A stretch of 64,000 nucleotides of DNA from HXMU1420-13 sp965601825 (GTDB taxonomy: Bacteria; Bacteroidota; Rhodothermia; Balneolales; Balneolaceae): the NCBI GenBank assembly GCA_965601825.1, contig OZ271839.1:2976001-3040000 (forward strand), written 5' to 3'. The notes beneath the pieces are model-generated. The model ran no database searches, was not told the DNA's origin, and saw only the letters and a list, made by a program, of their open reading frames with translations. Numbering within the stretch: position 1 is the first letter of the stretch; every line of letters begins with the position of its first letter. The translations under genes and the position numbers were made by a program. Shown here in pieces: positions 17,061 through 25,148 of the stretch.

Positions 17061-17135
17061 TGGCTCCCCGGGTTGGATTCGAACCAACGACCGATCGGTT
17101 AACAGCCGATTGCTCTGCCACTGAGCTACCGAGGA
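17061..17135 (-). tRNA. tRNA-Asn (anticodon GTT), CCA encoded
   Basis: A full cloverleaf can be drawn on the minus strand. Acceptor TCCTCGG pairs with CCGGGGA. D-stem GCTC/GAGC. Anticodon stem ATCGG/CCGAT with loop CTGTTAA, giving GTT. T-stem GTTGG/CCAAC with loop TTCGAAT. Discriminator G, then encoded CCA at 17061-17063. It is the intact member of a local family that includes three degenerate relics. Promoter at 17259-17288, terminator at 17021-17051. Confidence 0.97.
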
Positions 17136-17162
17136 AGATGTTTGTGACTTTTCAATAAATTT

Positions 17163-17230
17163 GTTGGTGAACCAACGTCCCGACTGCAGTCGGTATAACA
17201 CCTCCATTGCTCTGCCACCGAGCTGCAGAT
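17163..17230 (-). pseudogene. Degenerate tRNA-Asn-like relic upstream of tRNA-Asn
   Basis: On the minus strand the D-arm (AGCTCGGTGGCAGAGC) is clear. The anticodon region is replaced by CCGACTGCAGTCGG, the same palindrome type seen in the two downstream relics, and a collapsed T-arm (GTTGGT-GA-ACCAAC) closes it. The acceptor stem no longer pairs. It lies between the promoter at 17259 and the intact tRNA, so it is probably transcribed as the leader of the tRNA precursor. Confidence 0.7.
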
Positions 17231-17258
17231 GATGTTGTTCAATTGTGAACGAGCTTCA

Positions 17259-17288
17259 AATATAAAAACATTCCCGTTCGACAGTCAA
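17259..17288 (-). promoter_or_regulatory. Probable promoter of the tRNA-Asn unit
   Basis: On the minus strand TTGACT (17283-17288) is followed after 18 bp by TATATT (17259-17264). This is close to the primary sigma consensus, and TATATTTG also fits the Bacteroidota TAnnTTTG -7 box. It lies just after the truA stop codon and 124 bp upstream of the mature tRNA 5' end. Confidence 0.6.
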
Positions 17289-17296
17289 TAAAAGAT

Positions 17297-18034
17297 TCAC
17301 TTTTTTTTGTAGAAAACTTCACTCAGTACCAATCCTTTTGCGGGGGCAGTGTAAGTCGATGGTGCTTCCATTTCGTTATTCAATATCTTAGAGAATTCGT
17401 CTTTACTAATCTTCCCTCTTGATACCTCCATCATCGTACCGACAAGGCGCCGGACCATATTTCTGAGAAACCGGTTTGCTTCAATTTCGAAATACACACA
17501 ATTAGGTTGATTTACCCATTTAGCATCATAGACAATACAAATGGTTGTGAAGTTTTCTTCATTGAATTTTGAGAATCCGTTGAAATCATGTTCCCCTTTT
17601 AGCATTTCAGCACAAGCATTCAATTCAGCCAGCTTTATTGTATTACCTGAATACCAACCTTGATCAATCAATAATGGACTTGGGTAATCAAGAACGGTGT
17701 ATCGATATTTTCTTGTAAGTGCATCAAATCTAGCATGAAATTCCTCTCCAACCGGTTCGATATGTTTGATGTGAATATTATCACCAACCAGACCATTTAC
17801 CCCATGAATTAGCTTATAAATGTCCAAATCATCCGGTAAATCAAGATGAGCGGTTTGACCTGATGCATGTACTCCAGCATCTGTCCTGCCCTGCCCTACC
17901 ACATCAATTGGTGTTTGAAGTATTCTACTGAATGCTTCTTCTATTTCACCTTCGATTGTTTTCGCATTAGGCTGAATCTGCCAACCGGAATAATTGGCCC
18001 CATTATATTCTATCTCAATGAGATACCTTTTCAT
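17297..18034 (-). CDS. truA: tRNA pseudouridine(38-40) synthase TruA
   Basis: Converts U38-U40 of tRNA anticodon arms to pseudouridine in the cytoplasm. The N-terminal IEIEYNGANYSGWQIQP and the catalytic GRTDAGVHASGQ with nucleophile Asp52 are diagnostic, followed by HARFDALTRKYRY, NRFLRNMVRRLVGTM and PAKGLVL. 245 residues is the normal length. It is the last gene of a leftward run behind the cytochrome c maturation genes, 10 bp after the DUF5683-like gene, and directly upstream of the tRNA-Asn unit. Confidence 0.97.
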   Translation of the reverse strand: MKRYLIEIEYNGANYSGWQIQPNAKTIEGEIEEAFSRILQTPIDVVGQGRTDAGVHASGQTAHLDLPDDLDIYKLIHGVNGLVGDNIHIKHIEPVGEEFHARFDALTRKYRYTVLDYPSPLLIDQGWYSGNTIKLAELNACAEMLKGEHDFNGFSKFNEENFTTICIVYDAKWVNQPNCVYFEIEANRFLRNMVRRLVGTMMEVSRGKISKDEFSKILNNEMEAPSTYTAPAKGLVLSEVFYKKK

Positions 18035-18044
18035 GGCAGGAAAG

Positions 18045-18737
18045 TTAAAATCCGAATCGAAGAGAAGCTGTTATTCCGGGCTCACCAAACTCATTCAAAT
18101 ACGATAGTCGTGCTTCTGGTATTAGTTGATTTTGATTTCTGGTATTCACAAAAGCACTAATTCCACTAATTATTCTATTTGCAACCATTAGAGTGACCAA
18201 AGCCGGCAACTGATTTTTATTATTATCTATTCGTTCTCTTTTATCCTGAAATCTAAAACGATCATCATCGTCAATCCAATTCCATCGGTTATCAGCATTA
18301 TCGGTTATCAAGTTATCCCAATTTCGAGAGATCAGTTGGAAATCATTGTATTCATCTAGATTGTCGAAGTTAGCAACTGCTAAGAAAAGTTCACGATTTC
18401 TACCACTAAGATCGATACCTGCATAAGCTCGAGCAAATGTTTCTAGATCGTTCTCCAACTGGTTATTACGAACTCTAATTCCAACATAGCTTAGAATCAT
18501 AACGGCATCAGCTGCCATGTGATATTGACCCCGTCTCCAATCTGTTTTGTCCAGATAATGATGACCCCAACCGGGTAATACTAAAGATCGGAGAAAAGCT
18601 CCTCTTGGGGATGATCTATCTAGCTCAAAATTGGCCTCTTGTGCATTCACAAAAACTGGAACTAAAACAAAGATCAACATTAATTTAAAATTTAAAATTT
18701 TAAATTTTGAATTAACGTGTCTTTGGTCAAATTTCAT
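18045..18737 (-). CDS. DUF5683-like exported protein
   Basis: 230 residues. The start ATG at 18737 overlaps the last codons of ccmF. A hydrophobic stretch ending VFVNAQ (residue ~33) acts as a signal peptide; a shorter start at 18680 is also possible. The segment RSLVLPGWGHHYLDKTDWRRGQ, seen in DUF5683 proteins, is followed by a hydrophobic helix and a charged Asp/Arg-rich part, ending in an amphipathic barrel-like strand (ITASLRFGF). Function unknown. Placement between ccmF and truA is operonic and probably not functional. Confidence 0.75.
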   Translation of the reverse strand: MKFDQRHVNSKFKILNFKLMLIFVLVPVFVNAQEANFELDRSSPRGAFLRSLVLPGWGHHYLDKTDWRRGQYHMAADAVMILSYVGIRVRNNQLENDLETFARAYAGIDLSGRNRELFLAVANFDNLDEYNDFQLISRNWDNLITDNADNRWNWIDDDDRFRFQDKRERIDNNKNQLPALVTLMVANRIISGISAFVNTRNQNQLIPEARLSYLNEFGEPGITASLRFGF

Positions 18738-21267
18738 CGTCTTCTTCGTAATCTTTATCTGCGTTCTTTTTCTTTTCGCGACCCCAATGTCGCAAAATTG
18801 AAATGGTGAATCCACCCATGAGTAAAAAGGTGCCTGCCCAAACCACAGAAATAAGTGGTTTCTTTTCTGCAACAATCAGCACCCACTCTTCATCATACGT
18901 TTCATCTAACCCGGTTATTGTTAGTTCGATGGAATCAGTTTGTGGATTTACTTTTGAGAATTGGAAACTCAAATCATGAACCGGCAAATTAACGGGTGGC
19001 GACATTACAAAGCTTTGTCCTTCCTCGGAGAAGACAGCGAATAATGGCTCAATTAAATATTCCTGACCGGACGCCTGATGATTTACTTCAATTTGAGCTC
19101 GAATTCCAATCGAAGTATTTGGTGGTAAATTTGTGGTATCAGCCTGAATGAAGTTTACAAAGGTGAAATCAAAACCGCCTACTTCAATAGATTGACCGCG
19201 TTTAAATTCAATGCTTTGGCTTGAGTCTGGTGCAGCTTCCATTTCTCCGGTATCTGCAACAGGTCGCATCGATGCACTTTCTTCAATTTGATTATTTCTT
19301 CTTTCGATGTATGAGCTACCTGCTACATATAAATAAATATCGCTTGCCCAACCTGTTCGAACATCAGGATCAACCGACCAGTTTACATTACCTGGACTTG
19401 CAGTTGCTAACATTGGGTAAACCTCAGGATAGAGATAGAATGGTTTACCTCCTTCTAGTGACTCAAATTTGAATCGATAGGTTTGCTGTCCCGGTCTGTT
19501 TTGATTATCCAACTCATACCCTTCGTAAGTAACGAGATATTGATTGTTGATAACCTTAGGCTCATTCAAATTCAGTTCGAGCATTTCTACAGTTTGAGTT
19601 ACTGGGAACCCTCTTTCATCTACAACCTCACCTGCTAAAACAGCTGCATTGTAGTTTTGGGTGTTATCATCAAGAAGTGCACGATTGTAAACTGACGAGG
19701 CTAGAACCCCTACAAGTAATACACCAAAACCGACATGAGTTAGTGCTCCACCTATTAATTTTGGTTTCTGTTTCGCAAGTCGAACCATCACCCAACCATT
19801 ACCGATAATTGCAAAGAATCCGGCAAAGAAATACAGCATGTAGTATGGATCGCGAACACCAAAGATTATTACAGATAAGAGTGTAACTACTGAAGTTGCT
19901 AGTGTAGGATAAAGTAATGCGTTGGCTAGAGATTCAAGACTGTATTTCTTCCAGAATAAATACTGACCAACCACAGTTAGGAGAGCCATTATAATAGCAA
20001 TTGGCATGCTCCAGTCGTTGTAGAAACTGATTTCTGGTGGAGTTGGATTCTCATTGAATAGCAATCCAATAATGGGTGAGCTTGTCCCCAGTATAATTAC
20101 AATTCCCAAAACCAAAAGCAGAACTGCACCTGAAAAAGTCATGAATTCACGACTCAGAATTTTCGATTCTTTTTGTGGGGATGGTAGTTCTTTATATCTC
20201 CAGAAAAACATTCCCAAGCCAAGAATGGAAATCACCAGCATGAAAAGAAGTAGCTGATTATATAAACCAAGATCCACAAAACTATGAACGGAAGAATCTG
20301 CTAAAACACCTGACCTGGTAAGGAAAGTCTCATAAACAATCAGCATATAAGCCAGGATTGCAAAAAGTAAGGATGACTTTTGAGCAATCGAACTTTTACG
20401 TTGAATGATCATCGTATGTATACCGGCAGTTCCGATTAACCATGGAACTAGAGAAGCATTTTCCACCGGATCCCAAGCCCAAAATCCACCAAATGAAAGT
20501 GTAACATAAGCCCAATATCCACCTAAGAAAATTGCAGTAAGTAAGGCAAGGTTTGAACCGAGTGTCCAAGGAAGTGCCGGACTTACCCACTCGTTATACT
20601 TTCGCTTCCAAAGTGCCGCCATTGCAAAACAATAAGGAATTGTCATCATTGCAAAACCAACAAAAAGGAGTGGTGGATGAATCATCATCCATGGACTCTT
20701 CAATAAATCATTTAAACCAGATCCATCAGCCGGCACAAAATCAGGATTAGCCTGTATGAATGGCGCATCAGGCATCTCTTCTGCTAGTGTTCTGAATGGT
20801 GATGCTCCAAGCATAGTATCACCAAACTTCCAACCTAAAATCATGGAGATTAAAAACAATTGTGTTAATGCCATGAAAAACATCACAGGAGCACGGTATG
20901 GTGCACGTGTCCATTTCATTAGACCAACTCCACTTATCCAGGAGAAGAGAATCCAGAGCATAAAACTGCCTTCCTGCCCACCATAAAATGCGGAGAAAAG
21001 GTATTTGGGCTGTAAATCTAAACTCGTGTAGTTAAACACATAGTAGTATTGGAATTGATGCGTCATGATCAGGTAGATGAGAATACCTGATCCAAAGAGC
21101 ATAAAGAATCCTTTCAGCATGAACATCAGGTTTCCAACTTTCAGGAAGCGCTCATCGTCAAGGTTTGCTGCCCTGAAATAGTACGCCATCGAAACTATAC
21201 AAAACAAAAAGGAAAGCGTGATGGTTAGCTTTCCTATCATCCCAAAAATGGGGCTTAATTCTGCCAT
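18727..21267 (-). CDS. ccmF: Cytochrome c maturation heme lyase subunit CcmF
   Basis: Large multi-helix membrane protein of the heme handling family, 846 residues. The WWD domain is GGFWAWDPVENASLVPWL (~residue 255), flanked by conserved His (HPPLLFVGF, TAGIHTM) and followed by SVHSFV. The C-terminal ~300 residues include a large periplasmic region (TVEMLELNLNEPK..., QTYRFKFESLEG) as in CcmF/CcsA-type lyases. It attaches heme delivered by CcmE to CXXCH apocytochromes. Third in a tight leftward operon, 3 bp after ccmE. No ccmH or ccmA/B is visible in this window. Confidence 0.95.
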   Translation of the reverse strand: MAELSPIFGMIGKLTITLSFLFCIVSMAYYFRAANLDDERFLKVGNLMFMLKGFFMLFGSGILIYLIMTHQFQYYYVFNYTSLDLQPKYLFSAFYGGQEGSFMLWILFSWISGVGLMKWTRAPYRAPVMFFMALTQLFLISMILGWKFGDTMLGASPFRTLAEEMPDAPFIQANPDFVPADGSGLNDLLKSPWMMIHPPLLFVGFAMMTIPYCFAMAALWKRKYNEWVSPALPWTLGSNLALLTAIFLGGYWAYVTLSFGGFWAWDPVENASLVPWLIGTAGIHTMIIQRKSSIAQKSSLLFAILAYMLIVYETFLTRSGVLADSSVHSFVDLGLYNQLLLFMLVISILGLGMFFWRYKELPSPQKESKILSREFMTFSGAVLLLVLGIVIILGTSSPIIGLLFNENPTPPEISFYNDWSMPIAIIMALLTVVGQYLFWKKYSLESLANALLYPTLATSVVTLLSVIIFGVRDPYYMLYFFAGFFAIIGNGWVMVRLAKQKPKLIGGALTHVGFGVLLVGVLASSVYNRALLDDNTQNYNAAVLAGEVVDERGFPVTQTVEMLELNLNEPKVINNQYLVTYEGYELDNQNRPGQQTYRFKFESLEGGKPFYLYPEVYPMLATASPGNVNWSVDPDVRTGWASDIYLYVAGSSYIERRNNQIEESASMRPVADTGEMEAAPDSSQSIEFKRGQSIEVGGFDFTFVNFIQADTTNLPPNTSIGIRAQIEVNHQASGQEYLIEPLFAVFSEEGQSFVMSPPVNLPVHDLSFQFSKVNPQTDSIELTITGLDETYDEEWVLIVAEKKPLISVVWAGTFLLMGGFTISILRHWGREKKKNADKDYEEDDEI

Positions 21268-21270
21268 ATA

Positions 21271-21666
21271 TTAGCTTTCTGATGCTTTAACAAATTCACC
21301 CGGATCCGCATCATTGTATTTAGATGGGCATTTCATCAACATTTCGTTAGCATAAAAAACGTCATTTCGCATTTCGCCAATTACCACTAATCGATCTGCT
21401 TCTTCGAAATTATTTGGTTTTGGTCTTGGATAGATCACTTTTTTCGTTTCACCGGAATCATCGGTCATGTAAAAAGTAAACTGCATGGTTTCCCTTGAAA
21501 AACCATAATCCTGAGTGCTGTCCCATGATCCGGGAACATGCGCAGAACCCATTTGAGCAGCTTTTTCAAAATCAGTGTATGTACTGATGCTGTTTCCAAA
21601 GTTGATCATCAATAATGAAGTAAAGGCAACAATGGCTACGATGCCTAGAATTAACTTAGGTTTCAT
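21271..21666 (-). CDS. ccmE: Heme chaperone CcmE, cysteine (CxxxY) type
   Basis: 131 residues: an N-terminal membrane anchor (~6-28) and a beta-barrel OB-fold domain (~35-115). The usual heme-binding HxxxY is replaced by CxxxY, with Cys113 and Tyr117 in the segment LMKCPSKY. CcmE carries heme covalently from CcmC to CcmF on the outer face of the inner membrane. The Cys form is a known minority variant, so this is functional divergence rather than damage. It overlaps ccmD by four bases (ATGA). Confidence 0.92.
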   Translation of the reverse strand: MKPKLILGIVAIVAFTSLLMINFGNSISTYTDFEKAAQMGSAHVPGSWDSTQDYGFSRETMQFTFYMTDDSGETKKVIYPRPKPNNFEEADRLVVIGEMRNDVFYANEMLMKCPSKYNDADPGEFVKASES

Positions 21667-21899
21667 TTTTCTTCTGAATTAATTTTTTCTTCGAGTGATG
21701 CTACTTTGCGATCTACCCGAACCATGAAAAATAATAGTACTGACCAAATGATGAGGGTTACACCCAGCACCACATAAATCAAATCGTTTGAATACATAAA
21801 AGCAATAAAAGCATTAGTTGATTCAACGGTTTCTGTACCAGCCCAAATATCTGAGTAGGCTTGAGTAAGTGTATCTACAACTGTTGAGTCGTTTTGCAT
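21663..21899 (-). CDS. ccmD: CcmD-like small membrane protein
   Basis: A 78-residue protein with a single hydrophobic span (YVVLGVTLIIWSVLLFFMV, ~39-57) and a charged tail (RVDRKVASLEEKI). It has the form and position of CcmD between ccmC and ccmE. Sequence similarity among CcmD proteins is low; the call rests on size, topology and context. Confidence 0.8.
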   Translation of the reverse strand: MQNDSTVVDTLTQAYSDIWAGTETVESTNAFIAFMYSNDLIYVVLGVTLIIWSVLLFFMVRVDRKVASLEEKINSEEK

Positions 21900-21902
21900 G
21901 AA

Positions 21903-22568
21903 TTAAGATTCTTGTTCTATATCTAAATTATATCGCACTGAAATATAGCGGTGCATGATGTCATAAACCCAAAATGATAGTGCTATAAAACCAATCATCG
22001 CCGGATATAATATGTAACGTAATTCGGCAGCAGTAATTTCAGAGAAAGCAGGATTTCCATCAGCTCCCGGGTGCAAGCTTGTTAACTGCCTTGGTACCAC
22101 ATAAAGTAAAAATGGAATAGTGGTAACAGCAAACACGTTATAAACAGCTGCGATTTTTGCTCGTTTATCCTCATCATCAAAAGCCGATCTCAATACTAAG
22201 TAAGCTACATAGATCATGAGAGCGAGCGCAGCCAAGTTCATTTTTGGCTCTGCGAATGTCCACCAGGTGCCCCACGTAAATCGAGCCCAAAGTGAACCTG
22301 TTAGAAGTCCACATATACCAAACATCATCCCTACTCGTGCTGAGGCTTCTGCCTTGATATCAAACTTCATATCCGGAGAATTCAAATAGCGAATACTGTA
22401 CACACAACTGGTTAAGAACATGGCATACATGGCCATCCACATTGGAACATGAAAAAAGAGATTTCTTGATGTTTGTTCCAATATTGGAATGTTAGGTATC
22501 TGGATAAGGAATCCACCGATAATTACTAAAGTAAGCCAGCCTGCGACGATGTATTTCCAGATTTTCAA
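21903..22568 (-). CDS. ccmC: Heme exporter subunit CcmC
   Basis: A 221-residue protein with six transmembrane helices. Conserved His in FFHVPMWMAMY and in the later TSLHPGA loop. The tryptophan-rich motif is WGTWWTFAEPKMN, a divergent form of the usual WGTWWVWDxRLT. CcmC binds heme and loads it on CcmE. TTG start (22566-22568); no ATG is available near. First gene of the operon ccmC-ccmD-ccmE-ccmF, divergent from DPP IV. Confidence 0.93.
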   Translation of the reverse strand: MKIWKYIVAGWLTLVIIGGFLIQIPNIPILEQTSRNLFFHVPMWMAMYAMFLTSCVYSIRYLNSPDMKFDIKAEASARVGMMFGICGLLTGSLWARFTWGTWWTFAEPKMNLAALALMIYVAYLVLRSAFDDEDKRAKIAAVYNVFAVTTIPFLLYVVPRQLTSLHPGADGNPAFSEITAAELRYILYPAMIGFIALSFWVYDIMHRYISVRYNLDIEQES

Positions 22569-22664
22569 CTATTCCGGACTTGAGTTTCAAATTGACTGCG
22601 AATATACGAAAAACCCAATATCTAGAATAAAAAATCGAATCTACCTCAATAATTATTGCAATTC

Positions 22665-22685
22665 GTTACAATTGATTTTTGTAAC
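22665..22685. promoter_or_regulatory. Inverted repeat in ccmC/DPP IV divergent region
   Basis: The arms GTTACAA (22665-22671) and TTGTAAC (22679-22685) are perfect inverted copies around TTGATTT. It lies 32 bp upstream of the DPP IV start and ~100 bp upstream of ccmC. Possible operator; no regulator assigned. Confidence 0.4.
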
Positions 22686-22716
22686 CTCTTGCGGTTTCAA
22701 AATCAAAGGAATTAGA

Positions 22717-25068
22717 ATGCAATTAAAAAAACTACACTACCTGTTATTTATCTGTTTGGGCAGCTTATTGTTAGCACCAACTTCACTTATTGCACAAAAT
22801 GCAAACTTCGAATTAGCAGAAAGATTTACAACCCAGAAAATGGAAAAATTAATGGGTTCAACCGATGTAATTCCAAGATGGATCGATGATTCCGATGACT
22901 TTTGGTACCAGTGGGAAGATGCGCGTGGTAAAAACTGGTTTTATGTAGATATCGAAAGACGAAACCAAAGAGAGTTATTTGATAGACAGGAACTAGCCGG
23001 ACTTTTGAGCGAAGAATTTAAACGTCCGTTTAATGCCACTGACTTGGATTTAAAAGGCTTCCAATATGATACTGATAAAAACCTCTTCACTTTTCATGTT
23101 GATAGCATTGAATTTGAGTGGTCAATTAATACTAATCGCTTATTTAAAGGTGATAGTTTAGAAGCAGTTAAAAGAGAGCCATGGGCAACATATTCACCAG
23201 ATAGTACATGGATTGTTTTTGCGAAAGAGCACAATTTGTATCTAATGAGTTCTGATACTTCCGATACCACAGAACATCAATTAACCACAGATGGAGAGCG
23301 ATGGTTTAGCTATCAGTGGAGTCAGGGTGATAGAACAAGTGGCGAAAAAATGAGAGCGCGTGTTTGGTGGTTTGATGATGAAAAGAAATTCTATGTCCAA
23401 AGAAGTGATAATCGAAAAGTGGACGAACTTTGGGTGATTAATAACTTGGGGACTCGTCCTTCTTTGCAAACCTATAAATATGGAATGCCGGGTGAAGAAG
23501 AAGTTGGGATCGACTATATAGAAGTCTTTGATGTTTCCAGTAAAGAACGGGTGATCATGCAAACCGACAAATGGGAAGATCAGAACCTGTCCGTTGATTT
23601 TAGTGATGTCGCTACCGGTGATTTAAATGGTCGTTCTTCGGATGTGATTTATATTGAAAGACTAAATCGTGCGGCTAGCGAGTTTGAATTATTGAAAGGA
23701 AATACATCGACAGGTGAAGTTGAGGTAATCATTTCTGAGAGATCAGAACCATATTGGAACTGGCGTTTTCAGGATGCTGACGTTATAAATGATGGTGAAG
23801 AATTCATCTGGTGGAGCGAACGTGATGGTTGGGGACAATTCTATCGTTATGATGCTGAAGGAAATTTAATCAATCAAATAACAGACGGTAATTTTGTTGC
23901 CGGATTTACAGTAAAAATTGATACTGCCGCTCAAACTATATACTTCCAGGGATATGGTCGCGAAGAAGGTGAAAATCCATATTTCGAGCATCTCTATTCG
24001 GTTCGTTTTGATGGAAGTAGAATGAATCATCTGACTCCTGAAGATGCTAATCATCGAATTTTTGCATCAAGGGAAGGCAATTACTTTGTAGATAACATGT
24101 CGCAAGTGAATATGCCGACCAAAGCAGTCGTTCGTGATGGAACCGGGCGAATTATCATTGAACTACAGGAAGTGAATATTGATCGTGCAACTGAACAAGG
24201 TTGGAAAGTGCCGGAACACATTGTTGTTAAAGCAGCAGATGGTGTTACCGATTTATATGGTGTGATGTGGAAACCATTCGATTTTGATTCAACAAAACAA
24301 TATCCAATTATATCATATGTGTATCCCGGCCCTCAAGTTGAGCCATTCCCTATTCGTTTTGGGAGATCCAGGCATCAGACACTTGCTCAACTAGGATTTG
24401 TAGTTGTTGCATTCGGTAACCGAGGCGGAAGCCCTTATCGTGATCGTTATTATCACACTTACGGATATGGAGATTTAAGAGATTACCCATTAGCGGATAA
24501 CCGTTATGGCCTGGAACAACTAATTGCCAGACATGATTATATCGATGGCGAAAATGTAGGTATTTATGGCCATTCAGGTGGTGGATTTATGAGCACAGCT
24601 GCATTGCTTACCCATCCGGACTTTTATGATGTTGCCGTCTCTTCCGCTGGAAACCACGACAATAATGTCTATAACCGATGGTGGAGCGAAACGCACAATG
24701 GCGTTGAAGAATCGGTTAAAACTATAACTGAGATGAACGAAGACAGTGTGGAAGTAACTCGAGAAGAAATTACTTTTGATGGTCCAATCGAAACGAATAT
24801 TTCACTCGCTAAAAATCTTGAAGGTAAATTACTGCTTGTTCACGGAAGTGTTGACAACAATGTTCACCCGGCTAACACCCTTCGATTGGTCGAAGAATTA
24901 ATTAAGGAAGGAAAAAGATTCGATTTGATGATGTTACCAAGTCAGGACCATGGTTTTGATGGAGTTTCAAGACTCTATTTTGAGCGTATGATGTGGTATT
25001 ATTTTGCAGAGCATTTATTAGGAGACTATCGCTCGAATATTAATTTTAATCTTCCAGAAAATGATTAA
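22717..25068 (+). CDS. Exported dipeptidyl peptidase IV (S9B family)
   Basis: 783 residues from the ATG at 22717, which is preceded by AAAGGA; an upstream open stretch lacks a signal peptide and was rejected. The signal peptide ends at SLIAQ (~25). An eight-bladed propeller domain (~55-505: PSPDSTWIVFAKEHNLYLM, WRFQDADVINDGEEFIWWSERDGW with the Glu-containing segment) is followed by an alpha/beta hydrolase with Ser620 in GHSGGGF, Asp in GSVDNNVH, and His in SQDHGFDG. Cleaves Xaa-Pro dipeptides from peptides in the periplasm or outside. Single gene. Confidence 0.95.
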   Translation: MQLKKLHYLLFICLGSLLLAPTSLIAQNANFELAERFTTQKMEKLMGSTDVIPRWIDDSDDFWYQWEDARGKNWFYVDIERRNQRELFDRQELAGLLSEEFKRPFNATDLDLKGFQYDTDKNLFTFHVDSIEFEWSINTNRLFKGDSLEAVKREPWATYSPDSTWIVFAKEHNLYLMSSDTSDTTEHQLTTDGERWFSYQWSQGDRTSGEKMRARVWWFDDEKKFYVQRSDNRKVDELWVINNLGTRPSLQTYKYGMPGEEEVGIDYIEVFDVSSKERVIMQTDKWEDQNLSVDFSDVATGDLNGRSSDVIYIERLNRAASEFELLKGNTSTGEVEVIISERSEPYWNWRFQDADVINDGEEFIWWSERDGWGQFYRYDAEGNLINQITDGNFVAGFTVKIDTAAQTIYFQGYGREEGENPYFEHLYSVRFDGSRMNHLTPEDANHRIFASREGNYFVDNMSQVNMPTKAVVRDGTGRIIIELQEVNIDRATEQGWKVPEHIVVKAADGVTDLYGVMWKPFDFDSTKQYPIISYVYPGPQVEPFPIRFGRSRHQTLAQLGFVVVAFGNRGGSPYRDRYYHTYGYGDLRDYPLADNRYGLEQLIARHDYIDGENVGIYGHSGGGFMSTAALLTHPDFYDVAVSSAGNHDNNVYNRWWSETHNGVEESVKTITEMNEDSVEVTREEITFDGPIETNISLAKNLEGKLLLVHGSVDNNVHPANTLRLVEELIKEGKRFDLMMLPSQDHGFDGVSRLYFERMMWYYFAEHLLGDYRSNINFNLPEND

Positions 25069-25148
25069 ACTATCTCACGACATACTATTATAAAGCTATC
25101 AGTGTTCTATTAACTATTATTGATCAGCTTCACACATAATTATTATTT

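Larger units (their letters stand above)
16299..17062 (-). repeat. Two tandem 382-bp units (GIY-YIG gene + tRNA-Asn relic + terminator)
   Basis: Landmarks recur at exactly 382 bp: the GCTCCCCGGG block starts at 16299, 16681 and 17063; the terminator stems at 16639 and 17021; the GIY-YIG start codons at 16627 and 17009. The third GCTCCCCGGG block is the real tRNA-Asn 3' end. Read on the minus strand the order is tRNA-Asn, terminator, GIY-YIG, tRNA relic, terminator, GIY-YIG, tRNA relic, decayed terminator. The two units are almost identical, which indicates recent duplication or gene conversion. Confidence 0.9.

Noticed and set aside
18738..18875. Longer start for the DUF5683-like gene
   Set aside because: It would overlap ccmF by about 150 bp; the ATG at 18737 sits at the ccmF stop.
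22489..22716. Longer N-terminal start for DPP IV
   Set aside because: The extra region has no signal peptide, lies over ccmC upstream DNA, and the ATG at 22717 has an AAAGGA in front and a clean signal peptide.
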